Counted from the stretch's first letter, positions 17,481-26,003 are shown. The stretch is 64,000 nt of DNA from Stenotrophomonas sp. UBA2124 (GCA_002329155.1 DCXY01000049.1:179205-243204), one strand, 5' to 3'. The notes: generated by a model from the sequence alone, not told the origin. Numbers and translations: made by a program.

Positions 17481-19544
17481 ATGCTTTCAGGCTTCGATGG
17501 GCTCCGCTTCAATCATTGGCAGACCGAGCTGCGCGAGGACGGCATCGCCGTGCTCAGCCTCGACCGCAAGGACAGCCCCGTCAATGCGATGTCGCAGGAC
17601 GTGCTGCTGGAACTCGGTGACATCATCGAGCGCCTGGCCATCGACCCGCCCAAGGGCGTGGTGGTGCGCTCGACCAAGCCGGCCGGCTTCATCGCCGGTG
17701 CGGACCTGAAGGAATTCCAGGAATTCGACCGCCGCGGCACCGTCAACGACGCCATCCGCCGTGGCCAGACCGTCTACCAGAAGCTGGCCGAGCTGCCCTG
17801 CCCGACCGTGGCCGCCATCCACGGCCACTGCCTGGGCGGCGGCACCGAGCTGGCGCTGGCCTGCCGCTACCGCGTGGCGTCGAACGACCCGTCCACCCGC
17901 ATCGGCCTGCCGGAAACCCAGCTGGGGATCTTCCCGGGCTGGGGCGGCAGCTCGCGCCTGCCGCAGCTGGTGGGCGCCCCGGCGGCGATGGACATGATGC
18001 TGACCGGGCGCACGCTCTCGGCCTCGGCCGCGCGCGCCATCGGCCTGGTGGACAAGGTGGCCGCCCCGGCGGTGCTGGTGGATGCGGCGGTATCGCTGGC
18101 GCAGTCCGGCACCACCCGCCCGTTCAAGCAGCGCGCCACCGCGTGGGCCACCAATACGTGGCTTGCGCGCAAGATCCTTGCGCCGCAGATGGCCAAGCAG
18201 GTTGCGCGCAAGGCCAAGAAGGACCAGTACCCGGCGCCGTACGCGCTGATCAGCACCTGGGAACGCACCGGTGGCAGCCCCATCCAGAAGCGTCTGGACG
18301 CCGAGCGCCGTGCCGTGGTCAAGCTGGCCGGCAGCCCCACCGCGCGCAACCTGATCCGCATCTTCTTCCTGACCGAGCGGCTCAAGGCCCTCGGCGGCAA
18401 GGATTCCGGCATCACGCATGTGCATGTGGTCGGTGCTGGCGTGATGGGCGGCGACATCGCCGCGTGGGCGGCCTACAAGGGTTTCAACGTGACCCTGCAG
18501 GACCGCGAGCAGCGTTTCATCGACCCGGCCATGACCCGGGCGCAGGCGCTGTTCGAGAAGAAGGTGAAGGACGAGAGCAAGCGCCCGGAAGTGGCCGCGC
18601 GGCTGAAGGCCGACCTGGCCGGTGACGGCGTGGCCCAGGCCGATCTGGTGATCGAGGCCATCATCGAGAACCCGGAGGCCAAGCGCGAGCTGTACCAGAC
18701 CCTTGAGCCGCGCATGAAGGCTGATGCGCTGCTGACCACCAACACCTCCTCCATCCCACTGGTGGAGCTGCGCGACCACCTGCAGCGCCCGGCCCAGTTC
18801 GCCGGCCTGCACTACTTCAACCCCGTGGCGCAGATGCCGCTGGTGGAGATCATCCACCACGACGGTATGGCCCCGGAGACCGAGAAGCGGCTGGCCGCGT
18901 TCTGCAAGGCGCTGGGCAAGTTCCCGGTGCCGGTGGCTGGCACGCCGGGCTTCCTGGTCAACCGCGTGCTGTTCCCCTACATGCTGGAAGCCGCTACCTC
19001 CTATGCCGAGGGCATTCCCGGCCCGGTGATCGACAAGGCCGCGGTGAAGTTCGGCATGCCGATGGGGCCGATCGAACTGCTCGACACCGTGGGCCTGGAC
19101 GTGGCCGCAGGCGTCGGCAAGGAGCTGGCACCGTTCCTGGGCCTGCAGATTCCGGCGGCGCTGGCCACCGTGGAACAGGGCAAGCGCGGCAAGAAGGACG
19201 GCCAGGGCATCTACAAGTGGGAGAACGGCCGTGCGGTGAAGCCGGAGGTAGCCAAGGATTACCAGGCGCCGTCGGATCTGGAGGACCGCCTGATCCTGCC
19301 GCTGCTCAACGAGGCGGTGGCCTGCCTGCACGACGGCGTGGTGGCCGATGCCGACCTGCTCGATGCCGGCGTGATCTTCGGCACCGGTTTCGCCCCGTTC
19401 CGGGGTGGCCCGATCCAGTACATCCGCACCGCTGGTGCCGATGCGCTGGTGGAAAAGCTCAAGACCCTGCAGGCCCGCCACGGCGACCGCTTCGCACCCC
19501 GCCCCGGCTGGGACATGCTGGTACTGCGCGAGCCGGTGGCCTGA
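17481..19544 (+). CDS. Bifunctional enoyl-CoA hydratase / 3-hydroxyacyl-CoA dehydrogenase (FadB/FadJ-like)
   Basis: A 687-residue two-domain beta-oxidation enzyme. The N-terminal crotonase domain has oxyanion-hole segments GFIAGADLKEF and GHCLGGGTELALAC and the catalytic Glu region GLPETQLGIFPGWGG. The dehydrogenase domain has the NAD motif GAGVMGGDIAAW and the catalytic His/Asn area HYFNPVAQMPLVEII. It hydrates enoyl-CoA and oxidises the product. No thiolase partner lies in the window. The start at 17481 (MLSGFDGLRF) has GGAACG 7 nt upstream; an in-frame ATG at 17469 would add four residues. The gene is divergent from rpoE. Confidence 0.92.
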   Translation: MLSGFDGLRFNHWQTELREDGIAVLSLDRKDSPVNAMSQDVLLELGDIIERLAIDPPKGVVVRSTKPAGFIAGADLKEFQEFDRRGTVNDAIRRGQTVYQKLAELPCPTVAAIHGHCLGGGTELALACRYRVASNDPSTRIGLPETQLGIFPGWGGSSRLPQLVGAPAAMDMMLTGRTLSASAARAIGLVDKVAAPAVLVDAAVSLAQSGTTRPFKQRATAWATNTWLARKILAPQMAKQVARKAKKDQYPAPYALISTWERTGGSPIQKRLDAERRAVVKLAGSPTARNLIRIFFLTERLKALGGKDSGITHVHVVGAGVMGGDIAAWAAYKGFNVTLQDREQRFIDPAMTRAQALFEKKVKDESKRPEVAARLKADLAGDGVAQADLVIEAIIENPEAKRELYQTLEPRMKADALLTTNTSSIPLVELRDHLQRPAQFAGLHYFNPVAQMPLVEIIHHDGMAPETEKRLAAFCKALGKFPVPVAGTPGFLVNRVLFPYMLEAATSYAEGIPGPVIDKAAVKFGMPMGPIELLDTVGLDVAAGVGKELAPFLGLQIPAALATVEQGKRGKKDGQGIYKWENGRAVKPEVAKDYQAPSDLEDRLILPLLNEAVACLHDGVVADADLLDAGVIFGTGFAPFRGGPIQYIRTAGADALVEKLKTLQARHGDRFAPRPGWDMLVLREPVA

Positions 19545-19589
19545 GGGCCGCTGCACGCATGACCTGATCAGCGTTGAATCTCAGCTGAG

Positions 19590-19629
19590 AGCCCCTCTCA
19601 CGCGTGCGGGAGAGGGGTTGGGGTGAGGG
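19590..19629. repeat. GC-rich palindromic repeat (same family as 62028-62149)
   Basis: A 40-nt sequence beginning AGCCCCTCTC and containing TGCGGGAGAGGGGTTGGGG. It matches the right arm of the 62-kb inverted repeat at most positions. It lies 46 nt after the stop of the beta-oxidation gene and can fold into a hairpin; a role in termination or mRNA stability is inferred. Confidence 0.75.
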
Positions 19630-19689
19630 CAGCGGAGAGCAGATGGAGTGAATCCGCTGCGGGTGGCGCCCAAGGTTGTTTTTGGGGTG

Positions 19690-19738
19690 GGAAACGGGAA
19701 ACGGGGAACGGGGAACGGGGAACGGGGAACGGGGAACG
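19690..19738. repeat. Seven-unit 7-bp tandem repeat (GGGAACG)
   Basis: Two copies of GGAAACG followed by five of GGGAACG run without interruption from 19690 to 19738, with a partial unit after. The tract lies in an intergenic stretch and encodes nothing obvious. Short tandem repeats of this kind vary in copy number by slippage. Confidence 0.92.
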
Positions 19739-19768
19739 GGGAGACAGTAACTGGCCGCGCTTGCTGCC

Positions 19769-19912
19769 GTCATTCCCGCGCAGGCGGGAATCGCTCCTTG
19801 CCACATGCCTAAAGTCCCCTGAGCCGGCGTCACCTCCTCAACAACCCCGACTTCACTCCGAAGCCGCCCCGCCATCGGAACGAAGAGCGATTCCCGCCTG
19901 CGCGGGAATGAC
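19769..19912. repeat. 144-bp element with perfect 28-bp terminal inverted repeats
   Basis: Positions 19769-19796 and 19885-19912 are exact reverse complements (28 of 28). Each arm contains its own 20-bp palindrome of the form ATTCCCGC-N4-GCGGGAAT (19772-19791 and 19890-19909). The interior of 88 nt is unrelated. The layout is that of a REP doublet (REPIN) or a small MITE. The half-element resembles the dRS3 repeat of Neisseria. Confidence 0.85.
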
Positions 19913-20207
19913 GATGCATGGGTTGCCGGGGAGCTGCTGCTCCGCACAGGGTTGAAGCCCCAGGTTCAGAAGCTCCGAGTTGTGCGGAGAAAACGACCTC
20001 ACTCAACAACGAGACCGGCCCGGTCATTGACCAGGTGCCTCCCGCACCCCGCACCTGCCTCCCCAACCCCCCAGTCAGCCACCGCGCCAATTCATTGTGC
20101 ATCGCAACATAAACCGATTCAGCAAACTCCCGAATGCATCAGCTGGCAAACCTTTCGCCTGCTCCAGCTGACGTTCGTGATGCACCGCACAGCAAAGATG
20201 CAGGCTA
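19913..20207. other. Intergenic sequence upstream of ccoN
   Basis: No credible gene. A 9-bp inverted repeat (CTCCGCACA at 19940-19948 and its complement at 19981-19989) is the only structure seen before the FNR box. Confidence 0.5.
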
Positions 20208-20221
20208 TTGATCCAAATCAA
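20208..20221 (+). promoter_or_regulatory. Perfect FNR/Anr box upstream of ccoN
   Basis: TTGATCCAAATCAA matches the FNR/Anr consensus TTGAT-N4-ATCAA at all ten defined positions. Its centre (20214.5) would place a class II activated start near 20256, about 29 nt before the ccoN ATG. This fits oxygen-limited induction of the high-affinity oxidase, as known for Anr in Pseudomonas. No FNR/Anr gene with N-terminal cysteines lies in the window. Confidence 0.85.
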
Positions 20222-20284
20222 TGTGCCCAGGCCGGCTCATACCCCAAATAGCTGAATCATTGTTCAGACTCGGGGGTCAGCCGG

Positions 20285-21724
20285 ATGCAAGCCCTGCAAC
20301 AAACGTATAACGACAAAGTGGTCCGCCAGTTCTCGGTCATGACCGTGGTCTGGGGCATCGTGGGCATGCTGGTCGGCGTCATCATCGCCGCCCAGCTGTA
20401 CTGGCCTACCTTGGGCGAGGGCATTCCCTGGCTCAGCTACGGGCGGCTGCGGCCACTTCACACCAACGCGGTGATCTTCGCCTTCGGCGGCTGCGCCCTC
20501 ATCGGCACCAGCCTGTACGTGGTGCAGCGTACCTGCCATGTGCGGCTGATCTCCGACAAGCTGGCCGCCTTCGTGTTCTGGGGGTGGCAGCTGGTCATCG
20601 TGGCCGCCGCCATCTCGCTGCCGCTGGGCTACACCCAGGGCAAGGAATACGCCGAGCTGGAATGGCCCATCGATCTGCTGATCACCGCGGTCTGGGTGGC
20701 CTACGCCGTGCTGTTCATCGGCACCATCGCCAAGCGCCGGGTCAAGCACATCTACGTGGCCAACTGGTTCTACGCGGCGTTCATCATCACCATCGCGCTG
20801 CTGCACATCGTCAACAACCTCGCCATTCCGGTGGGTGTGGGCAAGTCCTACCCGGTCTACAGCGGCGCGGTCGATGCCATGGTGCAGTGGTGGTACGGGC
20901 ACAACGCGGTGGGCTTCTTCCTGACCGCCGGCTTCCTGGGAATGATGTACTACTTCGTGCCCAAGCAGGCCGAGCGGCCGGTGTACTCCTACCGCCTGTC
21001 CATCGTGCACTTCTGGGCGCTGATCGCCGTGTACATGTGGGCCGGCCCGCACCACCTGCAGTACACCGCACTGCCGGACTGGGCGCAGTCGCTGGGCATG
21101 GTGTTCTCGCTGATCCTGCTGGCCCCGTCGTGGGGTGGCGCGATCAACGGCGTGATGACGCTCTCCGGCGTGTGGCACAAGCTGCGCACCGACCCGATCC
21201 TGAAGTTCCTCATCGTCTCCATCTCCTTCTACATGATCGCCACGTTTGAAGGGCCGATGATGTCGATCAAGACGGTCAACTCGCTCTCGCACTACACCGA
21301 CTGGACGGTGGGCCACGTGCATGCCGGCGCGCTGGGCTGGGTGGCGATGATCTCCATCGGCTCCATCTACGCGCTGATGCCCAAGCTGCTGGGCCGCAAG
21401 GACATGTACTCCACCAAGGCCATCGACCTGCACTTCTGGATGCATACGGTGGGCGTAGTGCTGTACATCGTCTCGATGTGGATCGCCGGCGTCATGCAGG
21501 GCCTGATGTGGCGCGCCACCAATGACGACGCCACCCTCACCTACACCTTCGTCGAGTCGCTGACGGCCACCTACCCCTACTACCTGATCCGCCTGAGTGG
21601 CGGCGTGCTGGTACTGAGCGGCATGGTGCTGATGGCGTGGAACGTGTGGCGCACCTACCGCGTCGCCCCCGCAATCGAGCCGCAGCCGCTGCTGCCGGTC
21701 GATGCCTCCGAAGTGCGCGCTTGA
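20285..21724 (+). CDS. ccoN: cbb3-type cytochrome c oxidase subunit I
   Basis: A 479-residue, 12-helix catalytic subunit of the heme-copper oxidase superfamily, C-family. Candidate heme and CuB histidines are visible in RPLHTNAVIF, YGHNAVGFF, GPHHLQY and VGHVHAGALGW. It reduces O2 at a heme b3-CuB centre with high affinity. Length is typical of the family. It is first of ccoNOQP and sits behind the FNR box. The ribosome site is GGGGGTC 8 nt before the ATG. Confidence 0.97.
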   Translation: MQALQQTYNDKVVRQFSVMTVVWGIVGMLVGVIIAAQLYWPTLGEGIPWLSYGRLRPLHTNAVIFAFGGCALIGTSLYVVQRTCHVRLISDKLAAFVFWGWQLVIVAAAISLPLGYTQGKEYAELEWPIDLLITAVWVAYAVLFIGTIAKRRVKHIYVANWFYAAFIITIALLHIVNNLAIPVGVGKSYPVYSGAVDAMVQWWYGHNAVGFFLTAGFLGMMYYFVPKQAERPVYSYRLSIVHFWALIAVYMWAGPHHLQYTALPDWAQSLGMVFSLILLAPSWGGAINGVMTLSGVWHKLRTDPILKFLIVSISFYMIATFEGPMMSIKTVNSLSHYTDWTVGHVHAGALGWVAMISIGSIYALMPKLLGRKDMYSTKAIDLHFWMHTVGVVLYIVSMWIAGVMQGLMWRATNDDATLTYTFVESLTATYPYYLIRLSGGVLVLSGMVLMAWNVWRTYRVAPAIEPQPLLPVDASEVRA

Positions 21725-21737
21725 GGAGGACTCCGAA

Positions 21738-22367
21738 ATGAGCGACAGCAACAACTCCCACGAAAAAGTTGAAAAGAACGTAGGCCTGCTGGCCATCCTG
21801 ATCGCGGTGGCCGTGTCCTTCGGCGGTCTGGCCGAGATCGTGCCGCAGATGTTCCAGGCCGAGACCATCGAACCGCTGGAGGGCGTGGTGCCCTACCCGG
21901 CTCTGGAGCTGGCCGGGCGCGACATCTACGTCCGCGAGGGCTGCTACAACTGCCACTCGCAGATGGTGCGCACCCTGCGCTTCGAGACCGAACGCTACGG
22001 CCACTACTCGCTGGCCGGCGAGTCGGTCTACGACCGCCCCTTCCAGTGGGGCAGCAAGCGCACCGGCCCGGATCTGGCGCGCGTGGGTGGCCGCTACTCC
22101 GATGCCTGGCACCGCGTGCACCTGATCAACCCGCGTGACCTGGTCCCCGAGTCCAACATGCCCAGCTTCCCATGGCTGGAGAACGCCACTGTGGACGGTG
22201 CCACCGTTGCCCAGCGCATGAGCGCGCTGCGCAAGCTCGGCGACCCGTACAGCGACGAGCAGATCGCCGCCGCCGCGGAGGACGTCAAGGGCAAGACCGA
22301 GCTGGATGCGGTTGTCGCCTACCTGCAGGGCCTGGGCCGCAACGCCCCCAGGGGAGGCCAGCAATGA
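21738..22367 (+). CDS. ccoO: cbb3-type cytochrome c oxidase subunit II (monoheme c)
   Basis: A 209-residue subunit anchored by one N-terminal helix (NVGLLAILIAVAVSFGGLAE). A single CXXCH heme c site lies in EGCYNCHSQMVR and the axial Met is probably in ESNMPSF. It passes electrons from CcoP to CcoN. The start at 21738 is behind GAGGAGGA, 13 nt after the ccoN stop; the same frame stays open upstream inside ccoN but that part is not expected to be translated. Confidence 0.96.
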   Translation: MSDSNNSHEKVEKNVGLLAILIAVAVSFGGLAEIVPQMFQAETIEPLEGVVPYPALELAGRDIYVREGCYNCHSQMVRTLRFETERYGHYSLAGESVYDRPFQWGSKRTGPDLARVGGRYSDAWHRVHLINPRDLVPESNMPSFPWLENATVDGATVAQRMSALRKLGDPYSDEQIAAAAEDVKGKTELDAVVAYLQGLGRNAPRGGQQ

Positions 22368-22522
22368 TCTCCGGCATCGTTACCGCGGTACTGCTGGTCC
22401 TGTTCGTCGGCGGCTGGATCTGGCTGTGGAACCCGCGCCACAAGCGTGAGTTCGATGATGCGGCGCACCTGCCGCTGGAAGACGACCAGGCAATATACGA
22501 AAACAGGAGTGGGCGCAAATGA
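22364..22522 (+). CDS. ccoQ: cbb3 oxidase small subunit CcoQ
   Basis: A 52-residue single-pass membrane protein (MISGIVTAVLLVLFVGGWIW as the membrane segment, then a charged tail FDDAAHLPLEDD). It overlaps the ccoO stop and the ccoP start, ATGA at both ends. CcoQ stabilises the CcoP association with the core complex. Confidence 0.93.
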   Translation: MISGIVTAVLLVLFVGGWIWLWNPRHKREFDDAAHLPLEDDQAIYENRSGRK

Positions 22523-23454
22523 GCACAGGTTGGACGTGGTACATCATCGCCCTGGTCGTGCTGAACATTGCCGGTTGTGCATGGTTGCTGTGGTGGACCG
22601 CACGCCGCCGCCCGAACGACCCCAAGCCGGAAGAAACCCTGCACACCTGGGACGGCAACATCACCGAGTACAACAAGCCACTGCCGCGCTGGTGGGTGAA
22701 CCTGTTCTACATCACCATCTTTTTCAGCATCGGCTACCTGTTCTGGTTTGGTGGCCTGGGTGGCATTCCGGGCTACAGCGACTGGTCGTCCAAGCGCGAG
22801 CATGCGTGGGAGAAGGCCGCCCAGGATGCCACGCTGGAGGAGACCTTCAAGCCTTACGCCGGCCAGTCCATCGACCAGCTGGCCAAGGATCCGGAAGCCC
22901 TGGCGCTTGGCCGTTCCATCTTCGGCAACACCTGTGCCGCCTGCCACGGTTCCTCGGGCCAGGGTGCCATCGGCTACCCCAACCTCACCGACAACATCTG
23001 GCACTGGGGCGGTGACCCCGACACCATCCTGCAGACCGTGCTCGATGGCCGCGAAGGCGTGATGCCGCCGTGGGGTGAAGTGCTGACCGAAACCGGCGGG
23101 CCCAATGCCGTGGACCAGACCATCGCCTACGTGCGTGCGCTGTCCAAACCGGAAACCCTGGCGGGCAATGCCGCCGCCACCGCCGGCAAGGCACTGTATG
23201 ACGGTGTCTGCATCGCCTGCCATGGTGTGGACGGCAAGGGCAACCAGGCACTGGGCGCACCTGACCTCACCGACAGCTACTGGCTGTATGGCAGCACCGA
23301 TGCAGCCCTGCGCAAGGCCATCATGGAAGGCCACCATGGCAGCATGCCGGCACACCGCGAGCTGCTGGGCGAAACCCGTGTCCGCCTGGTCGCCTCGTAT
23401 GTGTGGTCGCTGTCACACCCTGCCGGCGCCGCCAGCAAGGCAAACGCGCCATGA
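22519..23454 (+). CDS. ccoP: cbb3-type cytochrome c oxidase subunit III (diheme c)
   Basis: A 311-residue subunit with two N-terminal helices joined by a conserved loop (TWDGNITEYNKPLPRWW). Two periplasmic heme c domains follow, each with CXXCH: NTCAACHGSSGQG and CIACHGVDGKGNQ. Axial Met candidates are MPPWGE and SMPAHRELL. Having two N-terminal helices places it in the class that interacts with CcoQ. It accepts electrons from soluble cytochrome c. Translationally coupled on both sides. Confidence 0.96.
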   Translation: MSTGWTWYIIALVVLNIAGCAWLLWWTARRRPNDPKPEETLHTWDGNITEYNKPLPRWWVNLFYITIFFSIGYLFWFGGLGGIPGYSDWSSKREHAWEKAAQDATLEETFKPYAGQSIDQLAKDPEALALGRSIFGNTCAACHGSSGQGAIGYPNLTDNIWHWGGDPDTILQTVLDGREGVMPPWGEVLTETGGPNAVDQTIAYVRALSKPETLAGNAAATAGKALYDGVCIACHGVDGKGNQALGAPDLTDSYWLYGSTDAALRKAIMEGHHGSMPAHRELLGETRVRLVASYVWSLSHPAGAASKANAP

Positions 23455-23747
23455 GCAAGGCCGGCGGACCACAACCGGCACCACCCGCGCGGCACATCGC
23501 CACGCGGGTGGTGATGATCATGTGGCCGGCCTTCTTTTCCGCAGGCGTGGCGACGATGGTGTTCTTCGCCTTCGTCGACCCGCTCGCGCTGCGTGACATC
23601 ACCTTCCCGGACCTGCAGATATCGCGGGAGTTCGGCTACACGCTGGCCTTTTTGATGTTCTGGCTGGCCACTTCCGCCTCCAGCCTCTTCACCTGGATCC
23701 TGATGCGTACGCCCTGCAACCGCAGGCAGCCGCCCACGGATTCCTGA
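23451..23747 (+). CDS. Small two-helix membrane protein of the cbb3 locus (unknown function)
   Basis: A 98-residue protein with two hydrophobic stretches (VVMIMWPAFFSAGVATMVFF and YTLAFLMFWLATSASSLFTW) separated by a short loop (DPLALRDITFPDLQIS). It starts inside the ccoP stop (ATGA), so it is synthesised with the oxidase. It is not CcoS, CcoH or CcoQ, which are all separately present. I do not recognise a characterised homologue; an assembly or stability role is inferred from position alone. Confidence 0.8.
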   Translation: MSKAGGPQPAPPARHIATRVVMIMWPAFFSAGVATMVFFAFVDPLALRDITFPDLQISREFGYTLAFLMFWLATSASSLFTWILMRTPCNRRQPPTDS

Positions 23748-23756
23748 GCCGATGCC

Positions 23757-23779
23757 GCCGCTGGCAACCTGCCAGCGGC
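23757..23779. terminator. Hairpin between the oxidase and assembly genes
   Basis: A 10-bp perfect stem GCCGCTGGCA closes over a 3-nt loop, 10 nt past the small membrane protein stop. There is no T-run, so it may attenuate or protect message ends rather than terminate fully, allowing lower expression of the assembly genes. Confidence 0.5.
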
Positions 23780-23788
23780 GTCTGTACT

Positions 23789-23848
23789 ACCGCTTTCCGT
23801 CCCACCGCTTTCCGTCCCACCGCTTTCCGTACTACCGCTTCGCGTACC
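23789..23848. repeat. Four 15-bp tandem repeats upstream of ccoG
   Basis: Units of the form ACCGCTTTCCGTCCC run at 23789, 23804, 23819 and 23834; the first two are identical, and the last two diverge at their ends. They occupy much of the gap between the oxidase genes and ccoG. No coding role is apparent. Confidence 0.85.
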
Positions 23849-23944
23849 GCGCTTCGCCCTTCGCCATGGCATGGTTATGAAACCCGACATCGCTACTCCT
23901 CTCCGGCCGCCATCCTGCGCGGCGCGCACCGTAGATTTCCGGCA

Positions 23945-25495
23945 ATGAGCAAACGCATTCCGGTTGATCTGGTGGATGAGCAGGGAAACTCGTTCTACGT
24001 CAGCGAACGCAAGATCTACCCGCGTGACGTGGACGGGCGCTTCGCGCGCCTGCGGGTTGCCGCGGTGGTGTGGTTGCTGGGCATGTTCTACGTGTTCCCA
24101 TGGTTGTCATGGGATGGCCGCCAGGCTGTGCTGTTCGACCTGCCGGCACGCAAGTTCTACATCTTCGGGCTGGTGTTCTGGCCGCAGGATTTCCTGTTCC
24201 TTGCGCTGCTGATGATCATCGCGGCGCTGACCCTGTTCTTTAGCACGGCGCTTTCCGGCCGCCTGTGGTGCGGCTACGCCTGCCCGCAGACGGTGTGGAC
24301 CGAAACCTTCCTGTGGCTGGAACGCTGGAGCGAGGGCGACCGGCCCAGGCGCATCAAGCTCGATGCCAGCCGCTGGACCGGCGAAAAGACCCTGCGCAAG
24401 GGCGCCAAGCACACCTCCTGGCTGCTGTTCGCGCTGTGGACCGGCTTCACCTTCGTCGGCTTCTTCACCCCCATCCGTGACCTGGGTGCCCGCCTGGTTC
24501 CCTTCGCCTGGGGCGGCTGGGAAACCTTCTGGGTGCTGTTCTACGCGCTGGCCACCTGGGGCAATGCCGGCTTCCTGCGCGAGCAGGTATGCAAGTACAT
24601 GTGCCCGTATGCGCGCTTCCAGAGCGCCATGTTCGACCGCAATACGCTGCTGATCGCCTACGACCCCATGCGCGGCGAACCGCGTGGCCCGCGCAAGCGC
24701 GGCCTGTCCAGCGTGCTGGAGCGCGCGCGTGGGCTGCTGCCGGTCAAGACCGCCTACGACTATGTGTTCCGTGCCAGCCGCCATCCCTCCGCCGCCACCC
24801 AGGCCGCGCAGGCACATGGCACCATCACCTGGGACGGCGAGCTGGGCGATGTGGCACCGCTGCCGAAGTTCAACCCCGAGGAGCTGGGCGACTGCATCGA
24901 CTGCACCATCTGCGTGCAGGTCTGCCCCACCGGCATCGACATCCGCAACGGCCTGCAGTACGAGTGCATCGCCTGCGGCGCCTGCATCGACGCCTGCGAC
25001 CAGGTGATGGACAAGCTGGGCTACCCGCAGGGGCTGATCCGCTATTCCACGCAGAACGCCATCGACGGCAAGACCACCCGCGTACTGCGCCCGCGCATCA
25101 TCATTTACGGCCTGCTGCTGCTGGCACTATGCAGCGCCTGGGTGTGGGGCGTGACCCACCGCAACGAAACCATCGCCGAGGTACTGCGCGACCGCAATGC
25201 CCTGTATTTCCAGGCCGGTGATGGCAGCATCGCCAACAGCTACACGCTCAAGCTGGTGAACAAGAGCCAGCAGCCGCACAGCTACAAGATCAGCCTTGAG
25301 TCGGGCAACGCCGGCCTGCAGCTTCGGGGAAACACGCAGGTCAACGCCGCACCGGAACAGGTGCTGCCGGTGGCACTCAACGTGGTAACCCAGCAGGAAG
25401 TCAGCGGACGGCATAAAGTGCACTTCGTGGTCGAGCGTGACGACGGCCGCGAACGGCATGTCGTCGAGAGCAGCTTCTTTGGACCGGTGCAATGA
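23945..25495 (+). CDS. ccoG: Cytochrome c oxidase accessory protein CcoG (FixG/RdxA)
   Basis: A 516-residue membrane protein with about five helices. Polyferredoxin-like Cys motifs are in CGYACPQTVW and CKYMCPYARFQ, and two 4Fe-4S sites in CIDCTICVQVCP and CIACGACIDACD. A C-terminal periplasmic Ig-like domain follows. CcoG is reported to reduce Cu(II) for insertion into CcoN. It starts the ccoG-fixH-ccoI-ccoS assembly run; fixH overlaps its stop (ATGA). Confidence 0.95.
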   Translation: MSKRIPVDLVDEQGNSFYVSERKIYPRDVDGRFARLRVAAVVWLLGMFYVFPWLSWDGRQAVLFDLPARKFYIFGLVFWPQDFLFLALLMIIAALTLFFSTALSGRLWCGYACPQTVWTETFLWLERWSEGDRPRRIKLDASRWTGEKTLRKGAKHTSWLLFALWTGFTFVGFFTPIRDLGARLVPFAWGGWETFWVLFYALATWGNAGFLREQVCKYMCPYARFQSAMFDRNTLLIAYDPMRGEPRGPRKRGLSSVLERARGLLPVKTAYDYVFRASRHPSAATQAAQAHGTITWDGELGDVAPLPKFNPEELGDCIDCTICVQVCPTGIDIRNGLQYECIACGACIDACDQVMDKLGYPQGLIRYSTQNAIDGKTTRVLRPRIIIYGLLLLALCSAWVWGVTHRNETIAEVLRDRNALYFQAGDGSIANSYTLKLVNKSQQPHSYKISLESGNAGLQLRGNTQVNAAPEQVLPVALNVVTQQEVSGRHKVHFVVERDDGRERHVVESSFFGPVQ

Positions 25496-25995
25496 ACAAC
25501 CGCAAGCAATCCGTCTGGGGTATTCCCGTTTTCTGGCTGGTCATCGGCCTGCCGCTGCTGTCCATCGTGGCCGGCGTGGGGCTGGTGGTGATTGCCATAC
25601 GCGCCGGTGGTGCCGATGTGGTGTCCGACCCGGTGCAGCGCAAATCGCAGATCCAGACCACCGACCTGTCACCGCACCAGGTAGCCAGGAACATGGGCCT
25701 GAGCGCGCTGCTGCGCGTACACGACGGCGTGGTCGAAGTGCGCCCGGTCACCGGCAAATTCCCCAAGGGCACGGTGCTGCGGTTGGCGCTGGAGCACCCC
25801 ATCCAGCAGTCCGAAGACCTGCATGTGGACCTGCAGCCACAGGGTGATGTCTGGCGCAGCACGGCCGGTGTGGACCAGGCGCATGACTGGCGGGTGCAGC
25901 TTGAGGACGCCGAGGGCCATTGGCGCCTGCAGGGCCGCCTGCCCAAACAACAGTATGCCGCCCGCCTGGCCCCCTCGCTGGATGCCGGGCACTGA
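25492..25995 (+). CDS. fixH: FixH/CcoH assembly protein
   Basis: A 167-residue protein with one N-terminal membrane anchor (PVFWLVIGLPLLSIVAGVGL) and a periplasmic beta-rich domain, matching FixH in length and layout. FixH/CcoH is needed for stable cbb3 assembly. It overlaps ccoG by 4 nt and is followed 8 nt later by the ccoI start. Confidence 0.88.
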   Translation: MNNRKQSVWGIPVFWLVIGLPLLSIVAGVGLVVIAIRAGGADVVSDPVQRKSQIQTTDLSPHQVARNMGLSALLRVHDGVVEVRPVTGKFPKGTVLRLALEHPIQQSEDLHVDLQPQGDVWRSTAGVDQAHDWRVQLEDAEGHWRLQGRLPKQQYAARLAPSLDAGH

Positions 25996-26003
25996 GCAGC
26001 ACC

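Noticed and set aside
17487..19556. 689-codon open frame on the minus strand
   Set aside because: Antisense to the bifunctional beta-oxidation gene, which has all catalytic motifs.
19690..19738. Possible CRISPR array
   Set aside because: Units are 7 bp and contiguous without spacers; a simple tandem repeat.
23636..23929. Minus-strand frame with Ser-Gly-Thr-Glu repeats
   Set aside because: The peptide repeats are just the 15-bp DNA repeats translated; no start signal and it overlaps a coupled plus-strand gene.
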